Source: Gammaproteobacteria bacterium
GTDB lineage: Bacteria; Pseudomonadota; Gammaproteobacteria; Steroidobacterales; Steroidobacteraceae
Direction: 5' to 3'
Assembly (NCBI GenBank): GCA_013289615.1
Contig: JABCZO010000030.1
Span: forward strand, 1-48,637
Length of the DNA: 48,637 nt
Positions 7,898 through 18,081 of this stretch are shown piece after piece. A model generated the notes under the pieces. That model ran no database searches and was not told where the DNA came from. It was given only the letters and a program-made list of their open reading frames with translations. Numbering within the stretch: position 1 is the stretch's first letter; every line of letters starts with the position of its first letter. Position numbers and translations under genes: made by a program.

Positions 7898-8467
7898 TCA
7901 CTTGGTAGTTTTGCCGGAACCCTTCTTGTCGCCACTCGAGTCCTTGCTGCCCGACGAGTCCTTGCTGCCCGACGAGTCCTTGCTGCCCGACGAGTCCTTG
8001 CTGCCGGCGACGTTTGCAAACAGTTTATTCACCAGGCTTTCCAGCACCAGCGCCGACTGCGTGAACTGCAGCTCGCTGCCGCCATGCAGAAACGTATCCG
8101 AACCGCCGGGCGAGATGGCGACGAAATTGGCGCCGAGCAGCCCTGAGGTCTCGATCGCCGCATCACTGTCGTCCGGAATGTGGTCAAATTGGCGCTCGAT
8201 GGTCATCGTGACCGCGGCCTTGTAGGCCGAGCTGTCGTAGACGACTCTGGTGACCTGGCCGACGCGCACGCCGGCCATGGCCACCGGCGCCCCGACCTTG
8301 AGTCCTCCGATGTCATCGAACCTGGCCACCACAGCATACGTCTGTGTCGCGCGCTGTATCTGTAAGCCGCTGCCGGGTAGTTGTGTAGTCAGAAAGCCGA
8401 GCGAGGCGAAACCCAGCAGCACGAACAGGCCGGTGCCGATTTCAATGGAACGATTCGCCTGGGCCAT
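7898..8467 (-). CDS. mlaD: MCE-domain protein MlaD with repetitive tail
   Basis: 189 residues. One N-terminal transmembrane helix (GTGLFVLLGFASLGFLTTQL) is followed by a single MCE domain: VVARFDDIGGLKVGAPV, VRVGQVTRV, and TSGLLGANFVAISPGG. MlaD forms a hexameric lipid-conducting ring on the MlaFEDB transporter. After the domain and the amphipathic VLESLVNKLFANVAG helix comes a tail of near-perfect six-residue repeats (SKDSSG) ending in Lys-rich sequence. That tail is not part of the standard family fold. It starts 22 bases after the mlaE stop. Confidence 0.95.
   Translation of the reverse strand: MAQANRSIEIGTGLFVLLGFASLGFLTTQLPGSGLQIQRATQTYAVVARFDDIGGLKVGAPVAMAGVRVGQVTRVVYDSSAYKAAVTMTIERQFDHIPDDSDAAIETSGLLGANFVAISPGGSDTFLHGGSELQFTQSALVLESLVNKLFANVAGSKDSSGSKDSSGSKDSSGSKDSSGDKKGSGKTTK
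7938..8005 (-). repeat. 18-base tandem repeat in the mlaD 3' end
   Basis: Three full identical 18-base units (7938-7955, 7956-7973, 7974-7991) and 14 bases of a fourth. They encode the hexapeptide SKDSSG. Perfect identity between units suggests recent expansion. Confidence 0.95.
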
Positions 8468-8489
8468 AAGTCAATCCTTTGTGCCGGAC

Positions 8490-9311
8490 TTACAAAAACG
8501 CCGCGGTCAGCATGTAATCGAGCAGCAGCACCAGGACCGCTGAGGTCACGACGGTGCGCGTGGTGGCGAGCCCCACGCCCTCGGCGGTCGGCTCGGCATG
8601 GAACCCCTCATACACCGCGAGCAGGCTGCAGGCGGCGCCGAACACCACGCTCTTGATCAGGCCCTCGTTGACGTCGCGCAGCCCCACCGCGCTCTGCATC
8701 TGCGACCAGAAGGTGCCGGCCTGGATACGCATCATGGTCACGCCGATGAGCTGCGCGCCGTAGATGCCGACGCAACTGAAGATCGCCGCCAGCAGCGGCA
8801 CGGCGATCAGGCCACCGAGAAATCGCGGCGCTACCACATGACGCACCGGGTCGACCGCCATCATCTCCATCGCCGCGAGCTGATCGGTCGCGCCCATCAG
8901 ACCGATCTCCGAGCATAGCGAGGTGCCGGCGCGGCCCGCAAACAGCAGCGCCGTCAGCACCGGCCCGAGCTCCTTGATGAGTCCGAGCGCGGCAGCCATG
9001 CCGAGCGCCGACTCCGAGCCGAAGCGTTGCAGCAGCTGGTAGCCCTGCAGTCCGAGCACCATGCCGACGAACAGGCCACACAGCATGATGATGACCAGCG
9101 AGCGGGCCCCGGCGTTATAAATCTGCCGGATGATCAGCTGCGGACGCACGAGTGCCGGGATGCACTGGCCCAGCAGGCGCACAAGAAACAGCGCTACGGC
9201 ACCCACCTTGGCGACCGCATCGAGCGCTATCGAGCGTCGCTGCGACAGACTGCTCACGCGGCCATCCCGACGCCTCGGTATGGGCCCATGCGGCGCTTTG
9301 TGCTCATGCAT
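8490..9311 (-). CDS. mlaE: ABC transporter permease MlaE
   Basis: 273 residues, MlaE/YrbE family permease with about five to six membrane segments. Family stretches include VIIMLCGLFVGMVLGLQGY, IKELGPVLTALLFAGRAG, and AMEMMAVDPVRHVVAPRF. It forms the membrane core of MlaFEDB with the MlaF ATPase and MlaD ring. The ATG at 9311 is ten bases after the mlaF stop. This adds a hydrophilic stretch of about 25 residues before the first helix, so a downstream GTG (VSSLSQ) is possible and would be nearer the usual 260 residues. Confidence 0.94.
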   Translation of the reverse strand: MHEHKAPHGPIPRRRDGRVSSLSQRRSIALDAVAKVGAVALFLVRLLGQCIPALVRPQLIIRQIYNAGARSLVIIMLCGLFVGMVLGLQGYQLLQRFGSESALGMAAALGLIKELGPVLTALLFAGRAGTSLCSEIGLMGATDQLAAMEMMAVDPVRHVVAPRFLGGLIAVPLLAAIFSCVGIYGAQLIGVTMMRIQAGTFWSQMQSAVGLRDVNEGLIKSVVFGAACSLLAVYEGFHAEPTAEGVGLATTRTVVTSAVLVLLLDYMLTAAFL

Positions 9312-9321
9312 CCGTGTGCGC

Positions 9322-10134
9322 TCATGCGTCGGGGCGCGCGAGCAGCTGCTCGAAATAATCCGGTGCCGGGTAATGGAACGGCACCGGGCCATCGGGTGTG
9401 CCGCTCATGAACTGGCGCACCGATTCGGTCTGTTCCTTGCACAGCTCCGCCGGGCTGCCCTCGGCCATCACCTTGCCCTCCGCCAGCAGGTAACTATCAT
9501 CGGCGATGGCACTGATTTCCCGCACGTCGTGCGACACCACGATGCTGGTAGTGCCCAGCAGGCGATTGAGTGACTGGATCAGGCGTACGATCACGCCCTT
9601 GGAGATGGGATCGAGGCCCACGAACGGCTCATCATAGATCAACATCTCCGGATCCATCACGATCGCGCGCGCCAACGCGACGCGACGCGCCATGCCGCCC
9701 GAGAGCTCGGCCGGCATCAGCTCAGCGGCGCCGCGCAGACCCACCGTCTGCAGTTTCATCAGCACCAGCTCACGCAGCACCGGCTCGGGCAGGTCGGTGT
9801 GCTCGCGCAGCGGAAATGCCACGTTCTCGAACACCGACAGGTCAGTCAGCAGCGCGCCGTTCTGGAACAGCAGGCCGACGCGCTGGCGCAGCTTGTAGAG
9901 TTCGCGGCGCTCCAGGCCGGCGACCTCCTTACCGAATACCGTCACGTGCCCGCGCTGCGCCACGCTCTGGCCCATGATTAGCCGCAGCAGCGTGGTCTTG
10001 CCGGTGCCGCTCGGGCCCATCACCGCGGTGATCGCTCCGCGGCGCACGCGCATGTTCAGGCCCTTGAATATCGCGTGCGTGCCGATCGCGTAATGCACGC
10101 CGCGGACTTCCACGACGATGTCGTCGTCGATCAC
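9322..10134 (-). CDS. mlaF: ABC transporter ATPase MlaF
   Basis: 270 residues. Walker A is GPSGTGKTT, the signature is LSGGMARRVALARA, and Walker B is MLIYDEPFVGLDP, followed by the switch His in VSHD. It powers phospholipid transport by MlaFEDB at the inner face of the cytoplasmic membrane. The start is GTG at 10134, overlapping the aldolase stop as GTGA, so mlaF translation is coupled to a glycolytic gene. MlaE begins ten bases after the stop. Confidence 0.95.
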   Translation of the reverse strand: MIDDDIVVEVRGVHYAIGTHAIFKGLNMRVRRGAITAVMGPSGTGKTTLLRLIMGQSVAQRGHVTVFGKEVAGLERRELYKLRQRVGLLFQNGALLTDLSVFENVAFPLREHTDLPEPVLRELVLMKLQTVGLRGAAELMPAELSGGMARRVALARAIVMDPEMLIYDEPFVGLDPISKGVIVRLIQSLNRLLGTTSIVVSHDVREISAIADDSYLLAEGKVMAEGSPAELCKEQTESVRQFMSGTPDGPVPFHYPAPDYFEQLLARPDA

Positions 10135-11153
10135 GCGGCCTGCTGCTCCATGCCGGCCTGAAAGCCGCCGCTGCGCGCCAGGCTATTGAGGCGCGACCAT
10201 TTCTGGAACTCCTTTTGCCCGGCGGCAACATTGGCTGATTTACCGCCCCAGGCGGCGAGTGCCGCCTCCTGCAGCGCGCGGCCGTAGCTGAAGGACAACT
10301 GCCAGGGCAGCGGCCCGAGCCGATTCATCAGCGACAGGTGCAGCGCGGCCTGCGCCGGGGTCTGACCGCCCGACAGGAACATGATGCCGGCCACCGCCGC
10401 GGGCACATGACGCTTCAGGCAGCGCACCGTGGCGGCGGCAACCTGCTCGGCGCTCGGCTGCGTTGGACACTTCTTACCAGCGATCACCATGTTGGGTTTC
10501 AGGATCATGCCTTCCAAGTGTATGCGCTGCCGATCAAGCTGCGCGAACACCTCGGTCAGCACGCCGCTGGTGACCGCGTCGCAGCGCTCCAGCGTGTGGC
10601 CGCCGTCCATCAGTACCTCGGGTTCGACAATCGGCACGATATCCTGTTCCTGGCACAGCGCCGCGTAGCGTGCCAGCGCGTGCGCATTGGCCTCGATCGC
10701 AGCGTGCGAGGGGATGCCCTCGCCGATATCGATCACCGCGCGCCACTTGGCGAAGCGCGCACCGAGCTTGTAGTACTCGATCAGCCGCTCACGCAGGCCG
10801 TCGAGGCCCTCGGTGATGGTCTCGCCGTGAAAGCCGGCCAGCGGCTTGGCGCCGGTATCGACCTTGATGCCCGGGATGATGCCAAGCTTGACCAGGTAGT
10901 CCGGAAATGGCACGCCATCACGGGTCTTCTGGCGGATGGTTTCATCGTACAGGATCACCCCGCTGATCCATTGCGCGATCCCGGGTGTCGTGAACAGCAG
11001 TTCACGATAGCTGCGGCGCTGCTCCTCGGTGGAGGGGCTGCCGATCTTGTCCAGGCGCTTGGCGATCGTGGTATTGCTCTCGTCTGCCGCCAGCAGGCCC
11101 TTGTCCTTCGCCACCATTGCGGTGGCCACCCGTTCCAGGTCGCTACGACTCAT
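10131..11153 (-). CDS. fba: class I fructose-bisphosphate aldolase
   Basis: 340 residues, matching the glycolytic class I (animal/plant-type) aldolase family and not the class II metal enzyme. Recognisable stretches are KGLLAADESNTTIAKRL, KVDTGAKPL, AKWRAVIDIG, IVPIVEPEVLMDG, and the Schiff-base lysine segment GMILKPNMV. It cleaves fructose-1,6-bisphosphate to DHAP and glyceraldehyde-3-phosphate in the cytoplasm. A good GGAGG-type site precedes the ATG at 11153. The stop codon overlaps the mlaF start. It diverges from sufR across about 100 bases. Confidence 0.96.
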   Translation of the reverse strand: MSRSDLERVATAMVAKDKGLLAADESNTTIAKRLDKIGSPSTEEQRRSYRELLFTTPGIAQWISGVILYDETIRQKTRDGVPFPDYLVKLGIIPGIKVDTGAKPLAGFHGETITEGLDGLRERLIEYYKLGARFAKWRAVIDIGEGIPSHAAIEANAHALARYAALCQEQDIVPIVEPEVLMDGGHTLERCDAVTSGVLTEVFAQLDRQRIHLEGMILKPNMVIAGKKCPTQPSAEQVAAATVRCLKRHVPAAVAGIMFLSGGQTPAQAALHLSLMNRLGPLPWQLSFSYGRALQEAALAAWGGKSANVAAGQKEFQKWSRLNSLARSGGFQAGMEQQAA

Positions 11154-11226
11154 GATTGCTACCCTCCGGTTTGAGACCGCGAGGATACCAAAGCGGCGGC
11201 GCCCTTCTCATTCCAACCATATAGTA

Positions 11227-11246
11227 CTAAACTAGTCCTAGTTTAG
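11227..11246. promoter_or_regulatory. palindromic operator upstream of sufR (probable SufR/IscR-type site)
   Basis: Perfect 8-bp inverted repeat CTAAACTA (11227-11234) / TAGTTTAG (11239-11246) around GTCC, nine bases before the sufR ATG. A TATAGT -10-like hexamer at 11220-11225 adjoins it, with no good -35. AT-rich palindromes at the start site are typical of autoregulating Rrf2-family repressors. Binding by SufR is inferred. Confidence 0.7.
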
Positions 11247-11255
11247 AGGCCACCC

Positions 11256-11746
11256 ATGTTGCGAATCAGCAAACTGACCGACTACGCCACCGTGATCCTC
11301 GCCCGACTGGCCGCGCAGCCCGAGCGGCGCTTTACCGCAGGGCAGCTGGCGAGCCAGACGCACCTGGCCTCCCCGACTGTCTCGAAGCTGCTGAAACAGC
11401 TGCAGCGGCGCGGCCTGGTCAACTCCACCCGTGGCCTGCACGGCGGCTATCTGCTGGCGCGGCCGGCGATCGAGATCAACGCCGCGCAGATCCTGGATGC
11501 GCTCGAGGGCCCGATGGCGCTGACCGAATGCGCCAGCAGCGACAGCCACTGCTGCATCGAGAGCAGCTGCCTGGTGGGACGCGCCTGGCAGCGCGTGAAT
11601 CTTGCGATCCGCCGCTCGCTGCAGGAGATCACGCTGCTGGAGCTGGCGGGACTGAGCGCCAGCAGCGGCCAGCCATCGGCGCTCGATCGCGGCATTCCGC
11701 TCGCGCTGGGCAGCATCGCCTCGCGCAGCCTCAAACGCGAGTCGCT

Positions 11747-11750
<4 letters not shown>
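11256..11750 (+). CDS. sufR: Rrf2-family regulator of the SUF operon
   Basis: 164 residues. An N-terminal winged helix-turn-helix has the Rrf2 pattern: [18 protein letters not shown], then [15 protein letters not shown] and the wing [11 protein letters not shown] cysteine cluster at about residues 90-106 ([16 protein letters not shown]) fits coordination of an iron-sulfur cluster, as in the SUF-system regulators related to IscR. It probably represses its own operon when clusters are plentiful. A perfect palindrome lies just upstream. The stop overlaps the sufB start (ATGA). Confidence 0.92.
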
Positions 11751-13185
<1,435 letters not shown>

Positions 13186-13189
<4 letters not shown>

Positions 13190-13971
13190 CTAGCGCCGCC
13201 GACCCCCTCGCACCACCACTGCTGGATATCCGCGACCTGCACGTCAAGGTGGGCGGGCAGGAGGTGCTGCGCGGAATTTCGCTCGTCGTTCGCGCCGGCG
13301 AGGTACACGCCATCATGGGGCCAAACGGCTCGGGCAAGAGCACGCTGGCGCATGTGCTGGCGGGTCGGCCGGGCTATGAGATCGTCTCGGGCAGCGCCAG
13401 TTTCGAAGGCCGTGACCTGTTTGCGCTGGCACCGGAACAGCGCGCGCGCGCGGGATTGTTTCTGGGGTTCCAGTACCCGGTCGAGATTCCCGGCGTCAAC
13501 AACGCCTACCTGCTCAAGGCCGCGGTCAATGCGGCGCGCCGCGAACGCGGGCTCGCCGAGCTCGACGCGTTCGAGTTCCTGTCGGTGGTGCGCACCAAGA
13601 TCAGGCTGATGCAGATCGACGAGAGTTTCCTCAGCCGTGGCGTCAATGAGGGCTTTTCCGGCGGCGAGAAGAAACGCAACGAGATCCTGCAACTGCTGGT
13701 ACTGGAGCCGAAGCTGGCGCTGCTCGATGAGACCGACTCGGGTCTGGACATCGATGCGCTCAAGCTCGTGGCCAACGGCATCAATTCATTGCGTGCCGCC
13801 GAGCGTGCCATCGTGCTGGTGACTCACTACCAGCGCATGCTCGACTTCGTGGTGCCGGACTACGTGCACGTGCTCGCGCGCGGGCGCATCGCGCGCAGCG
13901 GCGATCGCACGCTGGCACTGGAACTCGAGAAGCGCGGCTACGACTGGATCGGCGAGCAGGCCGCCGCCTGA
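13186..13971 (+). CDS. sufC: Fe-S assembly ATPase SufC
   Basis: 261 residues, ABC-type ATPase. Walker [10 protein letters not shown], signature [14 protein letters not shown], and Walker [15 protein letters not shown] are all present. [14 protein letters not shown] is a SufC hallmark. It drives conformational change of the SufBC2D scaffold in the cytoplasm. GGAAGGAG precedes the ATG, which overlaps the sufB stop. Confidence 0.97.
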
Positions 13972-13982
13972 CAGGTCCCACC

Positions 13983-15269
13983 ATGGCAAGTCCCGCCGCC
14001 ACGCGACCCAGCGAAACCCTTGATCGCATCCTGCGCGATTACCAGGCGGTCGCTGCACGCCTGCCGGACGCCGCCGTGACGCGCGACGCGCGCGCGCACG
14101 CGGTACGTGAGCTGTCGCGTTACGGATGGCCGAAGGCAAGCGACGAGCAGTGGCGCTACACCAACCTGCGCGCGTTCGAGGCCGTGCCGGCATTTGGTCC
14201 GGCAGTGCCGGTGCCTGAGCTGCTGCTGCCTGAGCTGGCGCCTGAGTTGCCGCCCGCGCTGCCCGGCTTTCAACGGCTGCTGTACGTGGACGGTGTGCGC
14301 CAGCTCGGCGCCGCGGCGAGCGCCGCCGCCACGGCCACCACCACCGCGGGCCCGGACTGGCCGGCGGAGCAGCGTTTCGGACTGCTGTGCGACATGTTCG
14401 CCAGCGACGTTGCGGCACTGCGAATCCGCGGCAGCGCTGCCGTCGAAGTTCTGTTCCTGACCAGCGCGGCCGCCGCCGGCGCCGCGTGCTATCCGCGACT
14501 GCAGGTTGCGCTCGAGCCGGACAGCGAGCTGAAACTGGTCGAACGCCATCTCGGCGCGCCGCCGGCGCCCACCCTGGTGTGCGCCAACATTGCCATCGAG
14601 CTCGGCCGCGGTGCGCGGCTGATGCATTACCGGCTGCAGCAATGCGGTCCCCGGACCGCGTTTGCCGACACCCTGGACGCGCGGCTGGCCGAGCAGGCGA
14701 GCTACAGCGTGCGCCAGGTGGCCATCGGTGCGGGCTCCGCGCGCACCAGCGCGCAGGTGCGGCTGTCAGGCCGCGGCGCCGCGCTGAGCTGGCAGGCGAT
14801 CGCGGTCGGCCGTGGACAGCAGGTGCACGACGCCGCACTCAAGGTTGAGCACCTCGCCCCCGACACCCGCACCGAAGAGGTATTCCGGGGCATTGCCGAT
14901 GAGCGCGCGCGCATCGCCTTCAGCGGTCACATCCATATCGCCGCTTGCGCGCCCGGTTCCGATGCACGCCAGTCGCTGCGTGGATTGATCGAAGGCGCCG
15001 GCGCGGAGATCGATCTGCGACCGCGGCTGGAAATCAACACCGATGAGGTCAAGGCGCAGCACGGTGCCACCACTGGGGCGCTGGATGAGAATCTGATGTT
15101 TTATCTGCTGGCGCGCGGCATCGACCGCAGCACCGCACGCGCGCTGCTCAAATGGGCGTTTCTCGGCGACGTGCTGCGCGCGATCGACCTGCGGGAGGTG
15201 CGCCGCGCGGCCGAGCAGGGTGCGGCCGGACAGCTTCCGGACGTCGTGGCGATAGGAGCGTTGACATGA
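13983..15269 (+). CDS. sufD: Fe-S cluster assembly subunit SufD
   Basis: 428 residues, SufB/SufD family. The N-terminal helical part contains SDEQWRYTNLRAF, as in SufD. The beta-helix core has RGIADERARIAFSGHIHI and RPRLEINTDEVKAQHGATTG, the latter carrying the conserved His of SufD. The C-terminus (RGIDRSTARALLKWAFLGDV) matches the family. It pairs with SufB and may contribute cluster and iron binding. The central region is more divergent and Ala-rich than SufB, which is usual for SufD. The stop overlaps the sufS ATG. Confidence 0.95.
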   Translation: MASPAATRPSETLDRILRDYQAVAARLPDAAVTRDARAHAVRELSRYGWPKASDEQWRYTNLRAFEAVPAFGPAVPVPELLLPELAPELPPALPGFQRLLYVDGVRQLGAAASAAATATTTAGPDWPAEQRFGLLCDMFASDVAALRIRGSAAVEVLFLTSAAAAGAACYPRLQVALEPDSELKLVERHLGAPPAPTLVCANIAIELGRGARLMHYRLQQCGPRTAFADTLDARLAEQASYSVRQVAIGAGSARTSAQVRLSGRGAALSWQAIAVGRGQQVHDAALKVEHLAPDTRTEEVFRGIADERARIAFSGHIHIAACAPGSDARQSLRGLIEGAGAEIDLRPRLEINTDEVKAQHGATTGALDENLMFYLLARGIDRSTARALLKWAFLGDVLRAIDLREVRRAAEQGAAGQLPDVVAIGALT

Positions 15270-16531
15270 GCATCCAAGCATCGCCGGCAAGATCGTTGCC
15301 GGCGGGCAAGCCGGCATTCGATGCCGCCACGGTTCGTGCCGCGTTCCCGATCCTGGCGCGCGAGGTCAACGGCAAGCCGCTGGTGTACCTGGACAGCGCG
15401 GCGTCTTCGCAGCGGCCGTTGGCGGTGCTGCGCGCGGTCGAGCACTACGAGACCAGGCTGCACGCCAACGTCCACCGTGGGGTCCATTCCCTGAGCCAGT
15501 GGGCCACCGAGGCCTACGAGAATGCGCGCGAAACCGTGCGCCGCCATCTGCACGCACGCTCGACGCACGAGATCGTGTTCGTGCGCGGTACCACCGAGGC
15601 CATCAACCTGGTCGCCAATAGCTGGGGGCGCCGCCATCTCCGGGCCGGCGATGAAATCCTGATCACCTATCTCGAGCATCACGCCAACATCGTGCCATGG
15701 CAGATGCTGTGCGCTGCTACCGGCGCCAGCCTGCGTGCCGCGCCGGTCAAAGCGAACGGCGAACTCGATCTCGCGGGGTTCCGCAGCATGCTGTCGGCGC
15801 ATACGCGACTGGTCGCGGTCGCGCATATTTCCAATGCGCTCGGCACCATCCTGCCGGTGCAGGAGATCGTGCGTCTGGCGCACGCGCGCGGCGTCCCGGT
15901 GCTGCTCGACGGCGCTCAGGCGGTGCCGCATCAGGCCGTGGACGTGCAGGCGATCGATTGCGACTTCTATGCTTTCTCCGGCCACAAGGTCTATGGACCT
16001 ACCGGTATCGGCGCGCTGTATGCGCGCGAGTCGCTGCTCTCGGCGATGCCTCCCTGGCAAGGCGGCGGCGACATGATCCTCTCGGTCAACATCAAGGAGA
16101 GCACCTACAACGCGTTGCCGTGGAGATTCGAGGCCGGCACTCCCAATATTTCCGGGGCGGTCGGCCTCGGCGCGGCGCTCGACTACCTTGATTCGCTCGG
16201 CCTTGCCGCGGTTGCTGCGCACGAGCACGCGCTGCTGGAACTGGCGACCGAGCGCCTGTCTGCGCTGCCGCGGCTCAAACTGATCGGGACCGCGAGCGAC
16301 AAGGCCGCCGTGCTCTCGTTCACGATGGAAGGCGTGCATCCGCATGACATCGGCACCATCCTCGACACCGAGGGCATCGCAATTCGAACCGGACACCACT
16401 GCGCCATGCCGATCATGGAAGCGTTCGGCCTCGCGGCGACCGCCCGCGCCTCCTTTGGCTGCTACAACAACGCCGAGGACGTCGAGCGGCTGGTCGAGGG
16501 TCTGAAGAAAGTGCGCAAGGTATTTGGTTGA
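15266..16531 (+). CDS. sufS: cysteine desulfurase SufS
   Basis: 421 residues, group II PLP-dependent cysteine desulfurase. The N-terminal FPIL...VYLDSAASSQRP is characteristic. The PLP-binding lysine is K241 in FSGHKVYGPTGIG and the catalytic Cys is C379 in RTGHHCAMP. It removes sulfur from L-cysteine as an enzyme persulfide, passed to SufU/SufE and then SufB. No sufE is present in the operon; sufU takes its place. The ATG overlaps the sufD stop (ATGA). Confidence 0.97.
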   Translation: MSIQASPARSLPAGKPAFDAATVRAAFPILAREVNGKPLVYLDSAASSQRPLAVLRAVEHYETRLHANVHRGVHSLSQWATEAYENARETVRRHLHARSTHEIVFVRGTTEAINLVANSWGRRHLRAGDEILITYLEHHANIVPWQMLCAATGASLRAAPVKANGELDLAGFRSMLSAHTRLVAVAHISNALGTILPVQEIVRLAHARGVPVLLDGAQAVPHQAVDVQAIDCDFYAFSGHKVYGPTGIGALYARESLLSAMPPWQGGGDMILSVNIKESTYNALPWRFEAGTPNISGAVGLGAALDYLDSLGLAAVAAHEHALLELATERLSALPRLKLIGTASDKAAVLSFTMEGVHPHDIGTILDTEGIAIRTGHHCAMPIMEAFGLAATARASFGCYNNAEDVERLVEGLKKVRKVFG

Positions 16532-16550
16532 GCCTGCAGGCGGCCCCGGC

Positions 16551-16994
16551 ATGGAACTGAAAGAGCTGTACCGCGACGTGATTCTGGATCACAACCGCAG
16601 TCCGCGGAACTTCGGCCGGCTCGAACCGGCCGACGCGCAGGCGGCCGGCCACAATCCACTGTGCGGCGACAAGCTCAATCTGACGCTGCGCCTGCAGGGC
16701 GATCGGGTACAGGACCTGCGTTTCGAGGGCCAGGGATGCGCCATCTCCACCGCGTCAGCATCGCTGATGACGGAAGCGGTCAAGGGTCGCAGCCGCGAGC
16801 AGATCGCGCGCCTGTATAAGGAAGTGCACGCGCTGTTGACCGCGTCGACCGAAGTGCCGTCCGCCGATCTCGGCAAACTCATGGCGCTGGCCGGCGTGGC
16901 CGAATTCCCGGCGCGCGTGAAATGCGCCAGCCTGTGCTGGCACACGCTCAATGCCGCCCTCGAGCGCGCGCCGGCACCGGTGTCCACGGAGTGA
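16551..16994 (+). CDS. sufU: SufU zinc sulfurtransferase / scaffold protein
   Basis: 147 residues from the ATG at 16551, which gives the family start MELKELYRDVILDHN-SPRNFG. A TTG at 16524 overlapping sufS is a less likely alternative. Metal/sulfur ligands are visible: Cys and Asp in NPLCGDKL, Cys in GQGCAIS, and Cys in RVKCASLCWHT. This is the C-x-D...C...C set of SufU, which accepts persulfide from SufS via zinc-ligand exchange. The extra Cys in ASLCW is not part of the canonical set. Confidence 0.93.
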   Translation: MELKELYRDVILDHNRSPRNFGRLEPADAQAAGHNPLCGDKLNLTLRLQGDRVQDLRFEGQGCAISTASASLMTEAVKGRSREQIARLYKEVHALLTASTEVPSADLGKLMALAGVAEFPARVKCASLCWHTLNAALERAPAPVSTE

Positions 16995-16997
16995 ACG

Positions 16998-17552
16998 ATG
17001 CGAGCCTATGAAAACGAACCGGTGGTCATCCAGCGTGACGTCGAAGCCGTCATGGTGCCTTCCGGTCAGGCGATTACGCTCAAGCTGGGACTGGCGGGCT
17101 ACATCACCCAGGCGCTCGGCGGCAGCTTTACGCTGTACGTCGAGGGCAACCTGTACCGCATCCCCGGGGATCAGGCGGACGCCATCGGCAAGGAAGTCGC
17201 GCGCCGGCCCGAGCTGCCGCCCAACGCCACCGAAGACGATGTGCGTGATCTGGCCTGGGAACAGATGCGCGCCTGCTTCGATCCGGAGATCCCGATCAAT
17301 ATCGTCGACCTTGGCCTGGTGTATGAATGCAAGGTCGAGCCAAACGCGGATCAGACGCGCGACATCGGCGTCAGGATGACGCTGACCGCTCCGGGCTGCG
17401 GCATGGGTGACGTGCTGGTACAGGACGTCAGGGAAAAGCTCACCGCGATCCCGACCGTGCGCAACGTCAGCGTCGATCTGACCTTCGATCCGCCATGGAA
17501 TCAATCCATGATGTCGGAGGCTGCCCGCCTGCAAACCGGGATGACCTGGTAG
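16998..17552 (+). CDS. sufT: Fe-S assembly protein SufT (MIP18/DUF59)
   Basis: 184 residues. An N-terminal SufT-specific part (residues 1-80, with VPSGQAITLKLG and TLYVEGNLYRIPG) precedes a DUF59/MIP18 domain. The latter contains CFDPEIPINIVDLGLVYE and the conserved Cys in TLTAPGCGMGDVL. SufT proteins act in maturation of Fe-S proteins downstream of the scaffold. It follows sufU by three bases and ends the SUF operon. The ATG at 16998 is the first available and fits the family. Confidence 0.93.
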   Translation: MRAYENEPVVIQRDVEAVMVPSGQAITLKLGLAGYITQALGGSFTLYVEGNLYRIPGDQADAIGKEVARRPELPPNATEDDVRDLAWEQMRACFDPEIPINIVDLGLVYECKVEPNADQTRDIGVRMTLTAPGCGMGDVLVQDVREKLTAIPTVRNVSVDLTFDPPWNQSMMSEAARLQTGMTW

Positions 17553-17565
17553 TCACCAAGGCGCC

Positions 17566-18051
17566 ATGAGGCCGTTCACCCTGTTGCTGTTGCGACATGC
17601 GGAGGCCGAAGCGTCACGTCCCGGGCTGGCCGACATCGACCGGCAGTTGAGCGAACTCGGGCGCACCGAAGCGCTCGATGCAGCCGATTGCATGGCCGCG
17701 CAGGCGCTGCGCGTCGACGCGCTGCTGGTCAGTCCGGCACTGCGAAGCCGCGAGACCGCGATCATCGTCGCCGCCGAACTGGATATCACTGATGATCTGC
17801 AGCTCGAGCCGGCGTTGTATCTTGGCGACCCCGCCGCACTGCTGCCGCCGCTGCAGCGCTGCCCGGCCGACGCACAGACCGTGTTGATGGTCGGCCATAA
17901 TCCGGGATTGAGTGCGCTGGCGCAGCAGTTCATGGGCGGCGCACAGCGCATCCAGATGCGCCCCGCGGGTTTGTGTCGCATCGACTTCGAGCACGATTCA
18001 TGGCGCCAGGTGCGCCCCGACGTGGCGGTCGCATTTGCCGTGCTGCGCTAG
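17566..18051 (+). CDS. sixA: SixA-type histidine phosphatase
   Basis: 161 residues, branch of the histidine phosphatase superfamily. The phosphohistidine loop is LLLLRHAEAE at residues 5-14 and the second catalytic His is in LMVGHNPGLSALA. In E. coli, SixA dephosphorylates phosphohistidine on phosphotransfer proteins, notably NPr of the nitrogen PTS. It lies 13 bases after sufT and may be co-transcribed with the SUF genes, without a clear functional link. Confidence 0.9.
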   Translation: MRPFTLLLLRHAEAEASRPGLADIDRQLSELGRTEALDAADCMAAQALRVDALLVSPALRSRETAIIVAAELDITDDLQLEPALYLGDPAALLPPLQRCPADAQTVLMVGHNPGLSALAQQFMGGAQRIQMRPAGLCRIDFEHDSWRQVRPDVAVAFAVLR

Positions 18052-18081
18052 CAGGAGACCTGCCGCAGCACGCCGCTGTAG

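Noticed and set aside
7891..8019. Arg/Ala-rich N-terminal extension in front of MlaC
   Set aside because: It is the mlaD 18-base repeat read in another frame; MlaC has its own ATG and signal peptide at 7890.
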